64,000 nt of DNA from Scleromitrula shiraiana (GCA_028455995.1 JABELC010000004.1:1612001-1676000); one strand, 5' to 3'. Positions 34,787 through 46,150 are shown, counted from the stretch's first letter. Notes: generated from the sequence alone by a model not told the origin. A program made the numbers and translations.

Positions 34787-35566
34787 TCAACATTTAATGG
34801 CTACAGTAACCAACAACTCCATTTTCATTTGGATTCCTTCTGCTGTGGTAATCTTGTCCCATTCTTGCTTCATCTCAGCCCTTGCATTTGGTCGTAGTTC
34901 CAGAGGGATACCTCCATAAGTCTTTCCAGATGAACTCGTGTCCAACCACTCGATCATAGCTTCCGCATTTCTGGTCGATTTTACAATTTTATTGATGACG
35001 ATTTGCCTCTGAGAGAATTCAGCATCATCGAGGAGGCGTTCAAGCTCATGTCTCTTGAGGAATTTCGGAGGGCTCTCCTCTGGGTAGATCCGATAAGGCT
35101 CCCTTGACAACACATCCGCCTTAATCTTCTCATGTGCAGCTACATAATCTCCAGATCCACCAGAAATCCCAAGTCGACCTCCTGGCTTCAACACACGAGC
35201 ACATTCTTTGAGAGCCGTATCCTGGTCCTCCACCCAATGAAAAGTTGAATTCATGAAAACAACATCAAAGCTTTCTGAAGAGAAAAGCGAAAGATCTTCG
35301 GCTCTTCCCTCGTAGAATGATAGCTTTGGTGTTGTCTTCTCGAGCGCAAGAGCGATACGCTCTCTACTTGGATCGATGCCGATGACACTTCCATTCTCCC
35401 CAACCTTCTCTGCTATATAGGCCGTGAGATTGCCAGGTCCGCATCCAATGTCAAGAACGCGCATGCCTGGAATAATTCCAATTCGTTCGAGAAGAAATAT
35501 TCCCGCATCGTACTGTGTATCACTGACGAGTGTATAGCCTTTGGCCAATTCTTCGGTATCGACCAT
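34787..35566 (-). CDS. Class I SAM-dependent methyltransferase (UbiE/COQ5-like fold)
   Basis: 259 residues from the ATG at 35566 (MVDTEELAKGYTLVSD); an in-frame ATG at 35620 would add 18 residues that look untypical, so the internal start is preferred. Motif I is VLDIGCGPGN (37-46), the acidic motif II region is VIGIDPSRER, and motif post-II includes FDVVFMNSTFHWVED. The family methylates small molecules, mostly at O, N or C of phenols and quinones, or arsenite in some members; the Cys set needed for arsenite methylation is not seen. It is transcribed away from the opine-dehydrogenase-like gene and toward the FAD monooxygenase gene. Confidence 0.85.
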   Translation of the reverse strand: MVDTEELAKGYTLVSDTQYDAGIFLLERIGIIPGMRVLDIGCGPGNLTAYIAEKVGENGSVIGIDPSRERIALALEKTTPKLSFYEGRAEDLSLFSSESFDVVFMNSTFHWVEDQDTALKECARVLKPGGRLGISGGSGDYVAAHEKIKADVLSREPYRIYPEESPPKFLKRHELERLLDDAEFSQRQIVINKIVKSTRNAEAMIEWLDTSSSGKTYGGIPLELRPNARAEMKQEWDKITTAEGIQMKMELLVTVAIKC

Positions 35567-37028
35567 GACTGTACTGTACGAATATGATAACTCGCAATTT
35601 GAGATTGCTCTATGATACATCTGAGTAGTACTTACGGGGTTAGAAGTACCTTGATATTATCTATTAAAATCTGGAAGTTCAAATATATCGAGGTTAAGGA
35701 ACACCGAGGACGTCCCCAGCTGCCCAGAACTTGGACATGAGCAAATAAACAGATAGCTAGAACCTACACCTTACGAAATCTTAATATGAGCTAGTTTGAG
35801 CACGTAAATCAATGTATTCCCAAAACGAATTTGTGGTGGGATTGTGGCTGACGAGGGGCATGAAGGATCTCGACTTAAGCCTAAGATTGGGTCTACGTTA
35901 CGACCAGCCAGACATGAATTGAGAGAGGGATATGAATCCACTCATACAAGGATGGCTAGATATCCACAGGTTCAGTGATGGTGAACTGTTTCCACTGCTC
36001 ACGGGGATGCTTGAAGTGATGTAAGTCTCTGATGTAGCCAATTAAATCGGATTATGATATGCGCCGTGCGGCAGTTTGAGAAGATTTATTTCTTAGCCTG
36101 AACAGGGCATGATGAATTCTTATTATTATTCAGGGACAAAATCAAAATCAAATACTAACACTATCTGGGTAAAGTTTATCAAGAATTGGGTTCATTCCGT
36201 TCCTAGTTTGCAGTTACTTTTTCCGGGTCTTCGTAATATCCAACTCTATAAGGGTAATCGTCGTTACCCCTAAATATTTCTTGGAGAGTGTCAACCCGTT
36301 TTTTCGGCCGCTACAGTTCACAGTTAGAGCTTGTTCCAATAGTTCGTTATGGTTTCGATTAGAAGTTCATGGCAACAGAATTTCCATGGAGTTCACAGAA
36401 ATATAGTGCAAGTAATTCAACTTTAAACCCGAAAGTTTCTGAATTACCCAGTCTAGTCTCACTCACCCAAGTAGAAGTAAACACGAAGAAGAGCTGATGC
36501 TTTCTCTGAGCTATTAAAGCTGTATATGGGTCGGCCGAACAAGGAGATCTCAACTCCGAGTAAAGAATACACCTGTCAGTCCAAAGCGTCGGATCATCTT
36601 CCCTCATAATTCCAGTGACCGAATGAGTTGGGGGGAAATAGTGATATGGTAGTAGCCAAGTTTGAGCTAGTTACCCCATGCTTCTCGTTTCCCCACAGGA
36701 GCAAAGATTAACTAGAGCAAATGTGCTCAAATGGAAGTGCGGGATAGACTAGAATATAGGGCTTAGATTGGTAATTGCTTTGAAACGGGCGGTGTTTACA
36801 TTCATATGTATGCTCGTCTACTCTTCAGACGTCTAATGACATATTTTACGGTATTCTTTCGATTAGTTTCAAGATATCATAGATTCATTCCTCACAAAAT
36901 CTCATGTTTTTTAAGTTTGTTCATAATTAAGTCCAAAACATTCAATTGTCCGTTTCCTCCTTGGAAGAACCCAACACACGAATATACGTCATACATTCAC
37001 AAGCCAAGCCCCCCAACATACCCCATCG
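35567..37028. other. Divergent intergenic region between the methyltransferase and opine-dehydrogenase genes
   Basis: 1.46 kb with no supported gene. The heptamer TCGGCCG, which contains a CGGCCG palindrome, occurs twice (about 36305-36311 and 36530-36536). CGG-CCG pairs are typical of Zn2Cys6 regulator sites, but this is only suggestive. Frames at 36359-36607 (minus) and 36806-37318 (plus, overlapping the next gene in another frame) look spurious. Confidence 0.4.
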
Positions 37029-38114
37029 ATGCAACCAAAAGTATCCATCGTCGGCGCCGGACCCGCCGGTTTCGCCCTAGCAGCCGATCTCCAAAACCAC
37101 GGCACAAACATCCTAATCTACTCGCACCCCACGCACATCCGCCACGCCAACTGCGTAATAAAATCCGGTCATCTAATTACCCGCGGCGCAATAGAGAGTT
37201 CCACAACCCCACTCGTAACATTCGATATGAGCGCCATCGTCGAGTTTTCAAAAATCATCGTCTTGACTGTTCCATCTACAGGCCAGGAAACTGTGTTAGA
37301 GGAATTGAAGAGGTTTGATTTGAGGGGGCATACTATTGTTGCTGTTCCTGGGAATACGGTTGCGTTGATTATTGAGGCTGAGATGGATGTTGGGTGTGTG
37401 CTTGAGACGAATCTGAGTCCTTATTCGTGTAGGATGATTGAGGGGGAGTTGGCTGTTTTGGGGAGGAAGAGTCGGTTCTTTATTGCTGCTGCTTCACGGG
37501 ATGATAATGACAACTTGGTGTCGAAATTGAAGGTGGAGTTGAACATGATTTTTCCAATGGAATTGAGTTGGTGTAGGAATATTGTTGAGGTTTCTTTGTT
37601 GAACATTAATGGTGTTTTTCATCCCTTGATGATGTTAATGAATGCTGGGAGGATTGAAAGTACAGCTGGCGATTTTCTCTTATACCACGACGGCTTAACA
37701 CGTTCTGTTGCCAATGCTATGCTTGCTGTTGATAGGGTTCGAGTGGAAATTGGTGAGGCATTTGGATTTCAATTGAAGAGCGTGATAGAGGTATCGAATG
37801 GATGTTATGGACAGAATTTTACCGATCTAGTAGATTTGGCTCGAAATTCAGAACCGCATAACAAGTTGAAGGCACCTGCTGATATAGAGAATCGAAATGT
37901 TTCGGAAGATGTTCCGGATCTGTTGGTATGTTGGTATGGGTTGGCGGAAAAACTTGGTATAGATGCTTCTCCAATCAAGGCTGTTATTATTCTTGCAGAA
38001 ATGGCAACTGGTGTGGATTATATGAAGACTGGAAGAAATTTGCGAAAACTGCATTTAGAGGATATATCGAGAAGCGAACTTATAGAACGATTTGGTGTCT
38101 CCACTACTAGATGA
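37029..38114 (+). CDS. Octopine/nopaline (opine) dehydrogenase family NAD(P)-binding protein
   Basis: A single exon of 361 residues. The N-terminal Rossmann fold begins at VSIVGAGPAGFALA (Gly9, 11, 14). The second half carries the helical opine-dehydrogenase domain with NINGVFHPLMMLMNAGRIE and the dimer-type helix GEAFGF. The conserved catalytic His of opine dehydrogenases is probably the one in VFHP. The family reductively condenses an amino acid with a 2-oxo acid, or acts on related hydroxy/keto acids. It is unusual in fungi and common in bacteria and marine animals, so ancient transfer is possible. No intron. The coding strand is strongly C-rich to about 37290, then G/T-rich. Stops 180 bp from the convergent ferric reductase gene. 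Confidence 0.85.
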   Translation: MQPKVSIVGAGPAGFALAADLQNHGTNILIYSHPTHIRHANCVIKSGHLITRGAIESSTTPLVTFDMSAIVEFSKIIVLTVPSTGQETVLEELKRFDLRGHTIVAVPGNTVALIIEAEMDVGCVLETNLSPYSCRMIEGELAVLGRKSRFFIAAASRDDNDNLVSKLKVELNMIFPMELSWCRNIVEVSLLNINGVFHPLMMLMNAGRIESTAGDFLLYHDGLTRSVANAMLAVDRVRVEIGEAFGFQLKSVIEVSNGCYGQNFTDLVDLARNSEPHNKLKAPADIENRNVSEDVPDLLVCWYGLAEKLGIDASPIKAVIILAEMATGVDYMKTGRNLRKLHLEDISRSELIERFGVSTTR

Positions 38115-38294
38115 AATACAAAATCCCATTTTCTAAATCCTCAATATATAAAAGATGGCAGCCTTGCGATTAGAATGTTAGGACATTCAATACTTGTGTA
38201 CTGAAGACCTCATTGATCGATTGCGATTGAGAAGTGCCATCAAGAGTAGTGCATTAATCAACTCGAATTCCAAGTACTTGAAGAATATCAGAAA

Positions 38295-40838
38295 TTACCA
38301 AGCATAAGCTTCCTCAACTAAATCCACTCTGAAGCCATCTTTTACACAGTTTACAACCTCTCTCGTAGCCTCATCTGCCATATTACCAGGGCCACACACC
38401 AGAACAGTTGTTTGATGACCCACTTCCAGCGAAGATCTTATCACGCTTCTGACATCCATTCTTGCCGCTGTTATCGCGGCTTTTCTTGTTATTGGGGCCA
38501 AACTCTCAACTTCTTTACTCCCATCATTAATAGAGTTCGACATGTGCGGAGAAGTAGAAAGGCCTGTGCACCAGAATGAGAACTCGATTCCTTCAGCATC
38601 ATCTGCCTGATTAAGAAAGTTGTGCTGCACATGCTCGATAAGAGCCATCTCTCTAGCTGACCAGGCAAGAATAAACCTTTTCGCTTTTCTCATAATTTTA
38701 CGAGAGATCCTTGAATCTTCCTCGCCCCTTTGAAAATTCATGCTTATGTATTCTTGGAAAAATCCAAGCGCCGTTGTAATGCCAATGCCACCCACTACAC
38801 ATAGAACTGTATCAGCGATCAGAAGTGGATGAAGAGTTGCTCGGTGACCTGCATAAGGGCCTTCAGTATAAGCCGATATCTCTATTTTAGAGCTAGAATG
38901 CGAGGATAGTAAGCGGCGTTGAAGCTTGGAAGTCATTCCAGTGTGAACGCGGAGTAGGAACTGAATAGAGGTACGTTCCTGGATCTGGCCTTTGTGTTGT
39001 GTTGTTTGTTCGGTCCTTGCCGTATAATTTGGTGATGAGTCGAGATCAGTTGCTAATGTTACGGCACCAGTCTTTTCACCTTGCATGCTGCCGCCAGAAA
39101 TGGAGGCAGAAGTAGTAGTAATAGACGGTGACATTCCTTGTTTTCTCCAGCCAGCTATACTGAATGGGTGATTTTCCCAGAATTTGCCCAACTGAGGAAA
39201 GTAGAGGAAAGTATGTTGTCCGGGACCGAACTCCCAATTAGCGCGTGGGAAAACAGAAATTTGCATGATGTCACAGCCCGGAATGGCTTCTACAATCGCT
39301 GTAGAACTACTGACACGGTTATAATATAAGATCCGAGCTATTCTGGCAACTCTATCGGCAGACCAAAAGGCGAAAGCGATATACAACCAAACTTGATAGC
39401 CATAGGCAAACCCGAAGTGAGGTACTAGATGATACCAACACCCAATCAAAGCGAGGATGACAAGAACTATGTGAGTTACAAGGAAAAACTCGTAGAATCT
39501 GGTGCGAAGTGGTAGAACTGCGAAACCCAATACTAGACAGAGTGCAATAGTTGCAATGATTCCCCACCACTATCAAGTTGTTAGCAAGTTGGTCTGGGGT
39601 AATCAAATAACTGAAGATTTAATTCTGGAAAGACACACATAGAACGGTTCTGCTGCTTTAGCAGCATAAGCTGCTGCCCCACCACTTCCTGGTTCAAAAT
39701 ACGCCACTGTGTAAGAGATAGAATGCACAACGGCTTGCAAAGTAGCTACTCTCGCAGCCCATCGATGAAAGGTCAAGAAAGCCGTCTGACTCCAACCAGT
39801 TATAGCGATTAGAATATTATTTCGACCTGCGAACAAGATGGCAATACTCATGTTAACCAAGCTGAGAGTGCCTGTGCGGTTTCCGACATACTCGCACATT
39901 TCAAACTGTTCAGATGCGAACCAGACATTAGGCGAGAAATTGCGGAAGGAAACAGAAGATAGGATTATGTTTATGATAACATAAACACTGATGAATATAC
40001 TGAGCATCCTACCTGGAACGTAACCTATACTCCCGGGCAAAGGTTCAAGACGCCGAGAGCCAAACAGAGCCGGGATAAATATATGCCGTTGAAGTTTTTG
40101 CCAGATAAAAGAGCTGTTAAGTTGTTTCTGGAACCCAGGGAACGCGCTTCGAGTTTGGGTCAGTATACCACTGCCGATACATATACCAATGACTATGAGA
40201 CAGAGTAAAACCCTAAAAGTGAGCTGTAAATGTCTGTCGTGCTTATGATAAACCATGAATTCAATGAAGGGAGAAGGAGAATAAACGTACGAATATCTTG
40301 TGTGGATATACTCCGATCTTGCAAATTCTCCTAGCGTGCCATAAGTGGAATAATAGATGTTGCTATTGACCAAGCTGGTGACGTTGAGCCACATTGCGTC
40401 TTCCGAAAGCTCTACTGTGGGAGCGATAGGTGGTAAACTGTGCTGAAAAGTCGGCTCTGAAGCACCCGCAACTGCCTGAGTGCTAAAGCATTTAGCCTGG
40501 TTCTCGGCACTATATCCATCGGCATTGCAGTTTTGTTGAATGCAGTATGCCATAGTTTGCAGCCATGGAGTATTATTAGCGTAGCATTCGTCGCTGGTTG
40601 TCCCTATCATATCCATACCCATGTCCATAGACATAGCCATTTCCATATCCATACCATCGCTGAATGTGGTGCAGTTGAGATAGAGGGAGGAAAGGGAGTC
40701 ATGGCATGATTGACAACAGAGATCTTGGTACAACGAAATACCAAAACCGATGATGCCATTGTTCCTAGCCTTTACCCGATAACTGAAGAACGAAAGTAGC
40801 AGAACAAAGGATAGTTTGGTAACCATACTTGAGCCCAT
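38295..40838 (-). CDS. Ferric reductase-family transmembrane oxidoreductase with an alternating-Met motif
   Basis: Two exons (39639-40838 and 38295-39569, intron 69 bp) give 824 residues. An in-frame ATG at 40961 would add 41 residues; the ATG at 40838 is preferred because it exposes a signal peptide (VTKLSFVLLLSFFSYRVKA). The extracellular region has paired Cys (CCQSC) and eight Met at every second position, residues 63-77. The haem pairs are FHRW/VVHS and THIV/CWYH, each 14 residues apart as in FRE/NOX proteins. FAD binding is at HPFSIAG, and NADPH binding at VVGGIGIT and VLVCGPGN. The enzyme moves electrons from cytosolic NADPH across the membrane to Fe(III) or Cu(II). The Met run resembles copper-binding Mets motifs of Ctr transporters, so copper reduction is a reasonable guess. 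Confidence 0.9.
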
Positions 40839-43800
40839 GGATTGACCGCTGGAGGTGGAGGAGAAGATACAATTGATTCCAGATGTTGTTTTCCCTGATT
40901 TCGCTACTACTTTAAAAACGGGATTGTATAGAAGAAATAAGGTAATCCTTAGAGTAAACATAAGAAAATGAACAACCGGTCCCTTTTGAGGTAAAATGGG
41001 GTATTTTTACCTTGGATGTTGCAAAACTGGCGTAGTGCAGTAGATCCTCTGTAAAACATCTAGGCTTCATTCGATCCATGTGTAATATAATATGAGTGGT
41101 TCGTTCAAAAGGATTTCGAATCTTTGTTGAGCTCATTTTCTCGAATGGTGTGGGGAGAGAGGGATTGAGCAAGTTTTCCACAGGAGCTAACTTGCCAAGT
41201 CCCGCTTGTCAAAAACCCTGCGATACCCTTCTCTCCTCAGTATGTACTGAGCATTTTAACGTTGCTCCATTAGTATTTACTAATTTAAGTCCCTTCAACA
41301 TGCGTTTTCTTACTCACGTTCGTGTTTCAAATTGTTTATCAACCTGCTTAATCACGATAAATGTTGTTCAGAATGATCGGTTAAAGTTAGCCATAGTACC
41401 ATATCATATGTACTAGTGGATGTAGTTAGTCTCTCAGTAAAAGACTGAGTGTTATGTATGGATTAGTGGTGCAAATGGGGTGGACATTAGTTCCGTGTAG
41501 ATAAAGCTTAATTGGACTGTGGCGTATAAGTGAGCGCGGTGAACTAGACAAGACTATTGTCAGTTCGGTGCCAGCCACCAACATTCATTATTGTTGATGA
41601 CTCTATAAAACCATATCCATCTTTACTCCCTTTGGCTAATATTAGCACAAAATGGAAGGAAATCTTTGAATACTTTCTCTTCTTATCGAGAAGAGGTTGT
41701 AGATATTCTATCAGTACTAGACCCCTGGGGCTTCAACGAAGGCTGTAAATCCAGATATGTTGAAGTCTACCTGGTTGTTAATAATTTCCCCTCATCATTT
41801 AAGTACCATACATGTGAATCGGCGAGGTTGATATATTTGTAGGTCCCAAGAGAGAATCAGACACTGTCATCGGTAAATCCAAGAACGAATTTCTGGACTA
41901 CCAAATCTGATATGTTAAACCAACAACTGTTATAACACCAAATAACTTAAATCAAGAAGATAGTTTACCTTGACCATGACTTTCACGGATGCTATACAGG
42001 TAGAACTCTCTGCGAAGTATCCAAAACCGATATCTTTCCCATGAGAGTATGAGAAGCTTTGTTACAAATACTTCGAACTTCTACTAGAAAGTCAAGAAAA
42101 TAGTAACCAAACTGGCGCACATAAAAGTGGACATGACGAGCTTCGGTATTCCAAGGTCATATGATAAGGAAGTGAGTATACTGAAACCAAGAATATCCAA
42201 AGATCTCAACGTAAAACCAAAACGTCTTTGTCATTACCCTGTAAAGAAACAAGGCATCACAAGATCTCCGAAAATTTCAAGATTTCTTAGTTTTCCGGTA
42301 AAATTCTGATTGTTTGTGGCTCCTGTTGCCCAGGCGGTCATGCCCGACGTAATCTCAACCCCGCATCAAATCATATCTGATTATGCATTTCCAATATTGA
42401 TCATGGTATCGATATCCAAGAGTTATATTGACTGTGCGGGACAAATCATATAGTGTATGCGTGTTCCGGAATTCCCCAAGGCCATGGTGAAGAAAGCCAC
42501 CCCATACCAGTACCATTATCAACGAGGTTTAAGTTGTTCCAGAAAACAAGTCTGCCTGGGTAGGTGTAACCACAAAACGAAGAGTCTAGAGCCAAGATTA
42601 GCCAGGCAAGAAGTATGAAGAAACTATTCTGAAAGCGAAAGATTGTGTACTGTTATCCGACGGATATACTTTGTCGGGGCCATGACTTTTAACATCTTAT
42701 TTATACGTTGCTGTGCAAAGCAAACATTGAAAACATCACTCTCAAACTGACCTAAGAATTTCTACATTAAAGTCAGAATTCTAGAAAGATCATAGTCTAG
42801 AGATACTTCTCAATCTTCTATCCAAAAAGAAATGATCCTCATTCATATTACTCACAAGCATCACATGATTCGTATACACGTGATACATGCAATTTCCATT
42901 CCCAGAACTCTCCCATGGGTCAAATGATATGAGAAGGATTGATACAGCCTTTGCAGATAGCTGTTCAGTCTTGAGTTGAGCTCCGCATCGTAATTAGTCT
43001 TGAGATTTTCAGATAATCCTGAAGGAAACTTCCAGCTCATCGTATACTCAGGAATACATTATATCGAGGAAAGAGTTGAAATGTCCAAGTCCGCCGAGAA
43101 TACCTTGAGAAGAGTCGAGTTGAACTTCCAATTCCACTTTTAGAACGCGATTGAATATTGAACAAGCGCATGTAGAACCGACTACCTTGAGATTATCATT
43201 TCTCCAAGAGGTGGAATCTTAATGCTTATTGTATGTTGAATATTCGATTAGATAATCTCAAGATGGAAGGTTACAATCCATAGAATATTTCTCCTAACTG
43301 TTATATTCCAAAGTTATTCCAAAGTAGGAGTAACCACTGAGAAAGGAGGATGAAGGATGAAGGATGAAGGAAAGCACGAAAATAGAAGGAGATGGATCGC
43401 GGCGAAAAGCGACAAATAATAAAAGTCTTGGCGACCGTCTTTAGAAGGTCAAACTTTCAACGCTAAACTAGCCATAACTATCCATATATCTTCACCACCT
43501 TCCAAAAATTAATATAATAAGAAAGATAGCAACCCTTGCTTGGCTATCTTTACATCTGCTAATGCACGACATCATGAGATACGACATTATGAGATACGAC
43601 ATTATGAGATTGATGACAGGAATAATTTCATAACGATGAGCTGCCATCTATACACCCCATGAAATGTTGAATTGGTACCTGTTTATCACTTACCACATTC
43701 ATATATGATGTCTCATATATTAAGGAATAAGGAGCTGTTATTAAACTGCCGATCAGGGGGTGGATTGGATAACTAATTAAGTACTAAGCTTATCTGATAA

Positions 43801-44227
43801 ATATCTAGTGAAAGTTTATATTGACCTATGAGGAATGAAAGAATAGAATGTGACCGGTTCACGTTTCCGAGAGGATTGATAGTATATGGGATTGGGTGTG
43901 ATTTTATTATTGTGTCGGTCAACATTTCAGAGCCCACTGGTTTCAACATCGATTGAATTGACTAGATTGGATCCAAAATATCTTATATTCACCCAACCTT
44001 ATTGAATTTCTATCATGGGATGAAGCTAGAGGGAGGGGCAGTAGCTATTCACCTTCTTTTCTGAGTTGCCCCATCATCATGGTGTGGCAGGTTTGCGTGT
44101 ACGATGAAGACAACTGCTCTTATCGCAAAATATTGGCAAGTGTCAAAAATTATTATATTTACTCTGAAGGACTGACAAGATCTCCCTCTCACCACCCATC
44201 TTCTTCGTTTTGTTCTTTTGTGCAACC
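40839..44227. other. Gene-poor stretch of 3.4 kb
   Basis: No gene can be supported. Short open frames (40912-41181, 41096-41416, 41557-41748, 42127-42309) lack features. The minus-strand frame at 40912-41181 overlaps the ferric-reductase 5' end and could be an upstream exon or 5' UTR. Small direct repeats: GAAGGATGAAGGATGAAGGA (43347-43370) and two copies of ACATTATGAGATACG (about 43582-43610). No transposase, terminal repeat or RIP-like extreme AT bias was seen. Confidence 0.45.
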
Positions 44228-45801
44228 ATGATTTCTCCCATATCAAAGATGTTTTTGCCATTTCTGCTTTTGGCACCAGCAGTATATGCAAAAATACCAC
44301 GAGCATTTCTAGCTGCTACCCCAAAGACATGCTCGAATCCAGCCCTTAGTTGCTCGGGATCATCTAGTGATACCTGTTGTTTCAATACACCTGGAGGTCA
44401 ATTCGCACAAACACAATTCTGGGACACCGACCCATCTACAGGTAATTGAAAGCATATCATAAGTAATCTCCACATCAAGTCTAAACAAATGTTACAGGAC
44501 CATCCAACTCATGGACCATCCACGGCCTATGGCCCGACCATTGTGATGGAACCTATGATGAGAATTGCGATACCAGTCGTGCCTACAAAAACATCACACA
44601 AATCCTCACCGCAGCCGGACAATCCGCACTAGTTTCCTACATGCAAACATACTGGGTCAGTAATAGCGGTACACCCGAAAGTTTTTGGGAACATGAATGG
44701 GCAACCCACGGTACATGCGTCAGTACCCTCGATCCCGATTGCTACACGGGATACACAGCTGGAGCCGAAGCTGTAGACTTCTTCGCCAAAACTGTAGCTC
44801 TGTTCAAAACATTACCTACCTATACTGTATGTTTACCCTCTTATTTCCAAATAATTCATGACTACATACATGTAATACAAGAAATCACATTACTAACTAA
44901 CAAAAGTGGTTATCCAACGCCGGAATCGTCCCATCCAACAGCAAAACCTACACATCCGAGCAAATCCAAGCCGCCATAACCTCCGCCTTCGGCGCCCCCG
45001 TCGTTCTCCGATGTTCCTCTGGCGTGCTCGAGCAAATCTACTACGCATTTGAAGTACGAGGCTCCATCCAAACCGGAACATTTGTCCCAATCACGCCAGT
45101 CGGACAAAGCGGTTCCTGCCCCTCAACCGGAATCAAATATCCCTTGAAATCCGGTTCTGCCGCTCCCACGACACCCGCTGGTGGTGAAGGAGGAACCCCA
45201 ACAACCACTGCGACTGCTCCTGGTGGAACGGGAACTTTTAGCGGAAGTGGTTATTTGCAGGCTTATGTTGGAAGTACCAATAATGGGTGTTTGATTAGTG
45301 CGGGAAGGTGGTATACTACTGGTACTTGTGCTACTTATACTGCTACTGCTTCTGGTATCCGTTCCCACCCATGTCCAAATATTTACCTAACTAACACTGC
45401 CTCAGGATCCGGCTTCACCCTCTCCTCCTCAAAAGGAACCTGCGGTATCTCCGGCAGCACATTCACATGTGGATCTGGTGTCTCGACCGTATTTGGCGTA
45501 AGCATTCCTCCCTCTTTCCCCTCCCATCCTCATCCCATCCTCATCCCTTTCCCTTTCTCCCCATTCTCCCCATTCAGCCCCTCACTTTTCCCCTCCCTCC
45601 CCCCGCCCATCTCTCCACTCCCCATACATAAACCACATAACTAACACCCCCACCCCCATCTCACAGTCCAGCGGCGGCTACCTAACCTACGCCGGAAGCG
45701 CCAATTTCTACGCCACCGTTACGCCCACCGGATCGACGCAGGAAACGGTGTATACCACGACTCAGAGCGTGGCTGTTAAGTTTGCCTGGCAGAGTCTTTA
45801 G
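44228..45801 (+). CDS. Secreted ribonuclease T2 with fungal C-terminal domain
   Basis: Five exons (44228-44441, 44498-44826, 44907-45354, 45406-45497, 45667-45801) give 405 residues. A signal peptide is present (FLPFLLLAPAVYA). Both active-site blocks are complete: WTIHGLWPDHC (His80) and FWEHEWATHGTC (His137, Glu138, His142). Four or more disulphide Cys follow the family pattern. Residues about 265-290 form a Gly/Thr/Pro linker, after which a Cys-containing beta-rich C-terminal domain typical of RNY1-like fungal RNase T2 proteins begins. The enzyme cleaves single-stranded RNA through a 2',3'-cyclic intermediate, outside the cell or in the vacuole. Intron 3 (51 bp) is a multiple of three with no stop, so its retention would only insert 17 residues. 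Intron 4 is long (169 bp) and pyrimidine-rich. Confidence 0.92.
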
Positions 45802-45826
45802 GTTTTTGGATGAAGGAAATGGAAAA

Positions 45827-45880
45827 GGGAAAGGGGGAAGGGGGAATGGGGAAGAGGGAAGGGGGAAAGGGGGAGGAGGG
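45827..45880 (+). other. G-quadruplex motif in the RNase T2 3' UTR
   Basis: Eight runs of three to five G (at 45827, 45833, 45840, 45848, 45856, 45861, 45869 and 45878) are separated by loops of two to four bases, all A or T apart from single Gs in two of the loops. This fits the G3+N1-7 quadruplex rule twice over. It begins 26 bp after the stop codon and lies on the RNA sense strand. Confidence 0.75.
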
Positions 45881-46025
45881 AAGAAAATAGAAAGAAAATG
45901 GAAAGGAGAGAGGAGAGAGGGAAATGGGATAGGGAGGAGGAAAAGAAGGAGAAAAAAGGGGGTTTGTGAATAGTTTGGTATCTATCTACATGAAGTACTT
46001 TTTGTTTATATTGGGAAATCAAATC

Positions 46026-46150
<125 letters not shown>

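Noticed and set aside
40839..44227. Possible mobile element in the gene-poor 3.4 kb
   Set aside because: No transposase-like frame, terminal inverted repeats, target-site duplications or extreme AT bias were visible.
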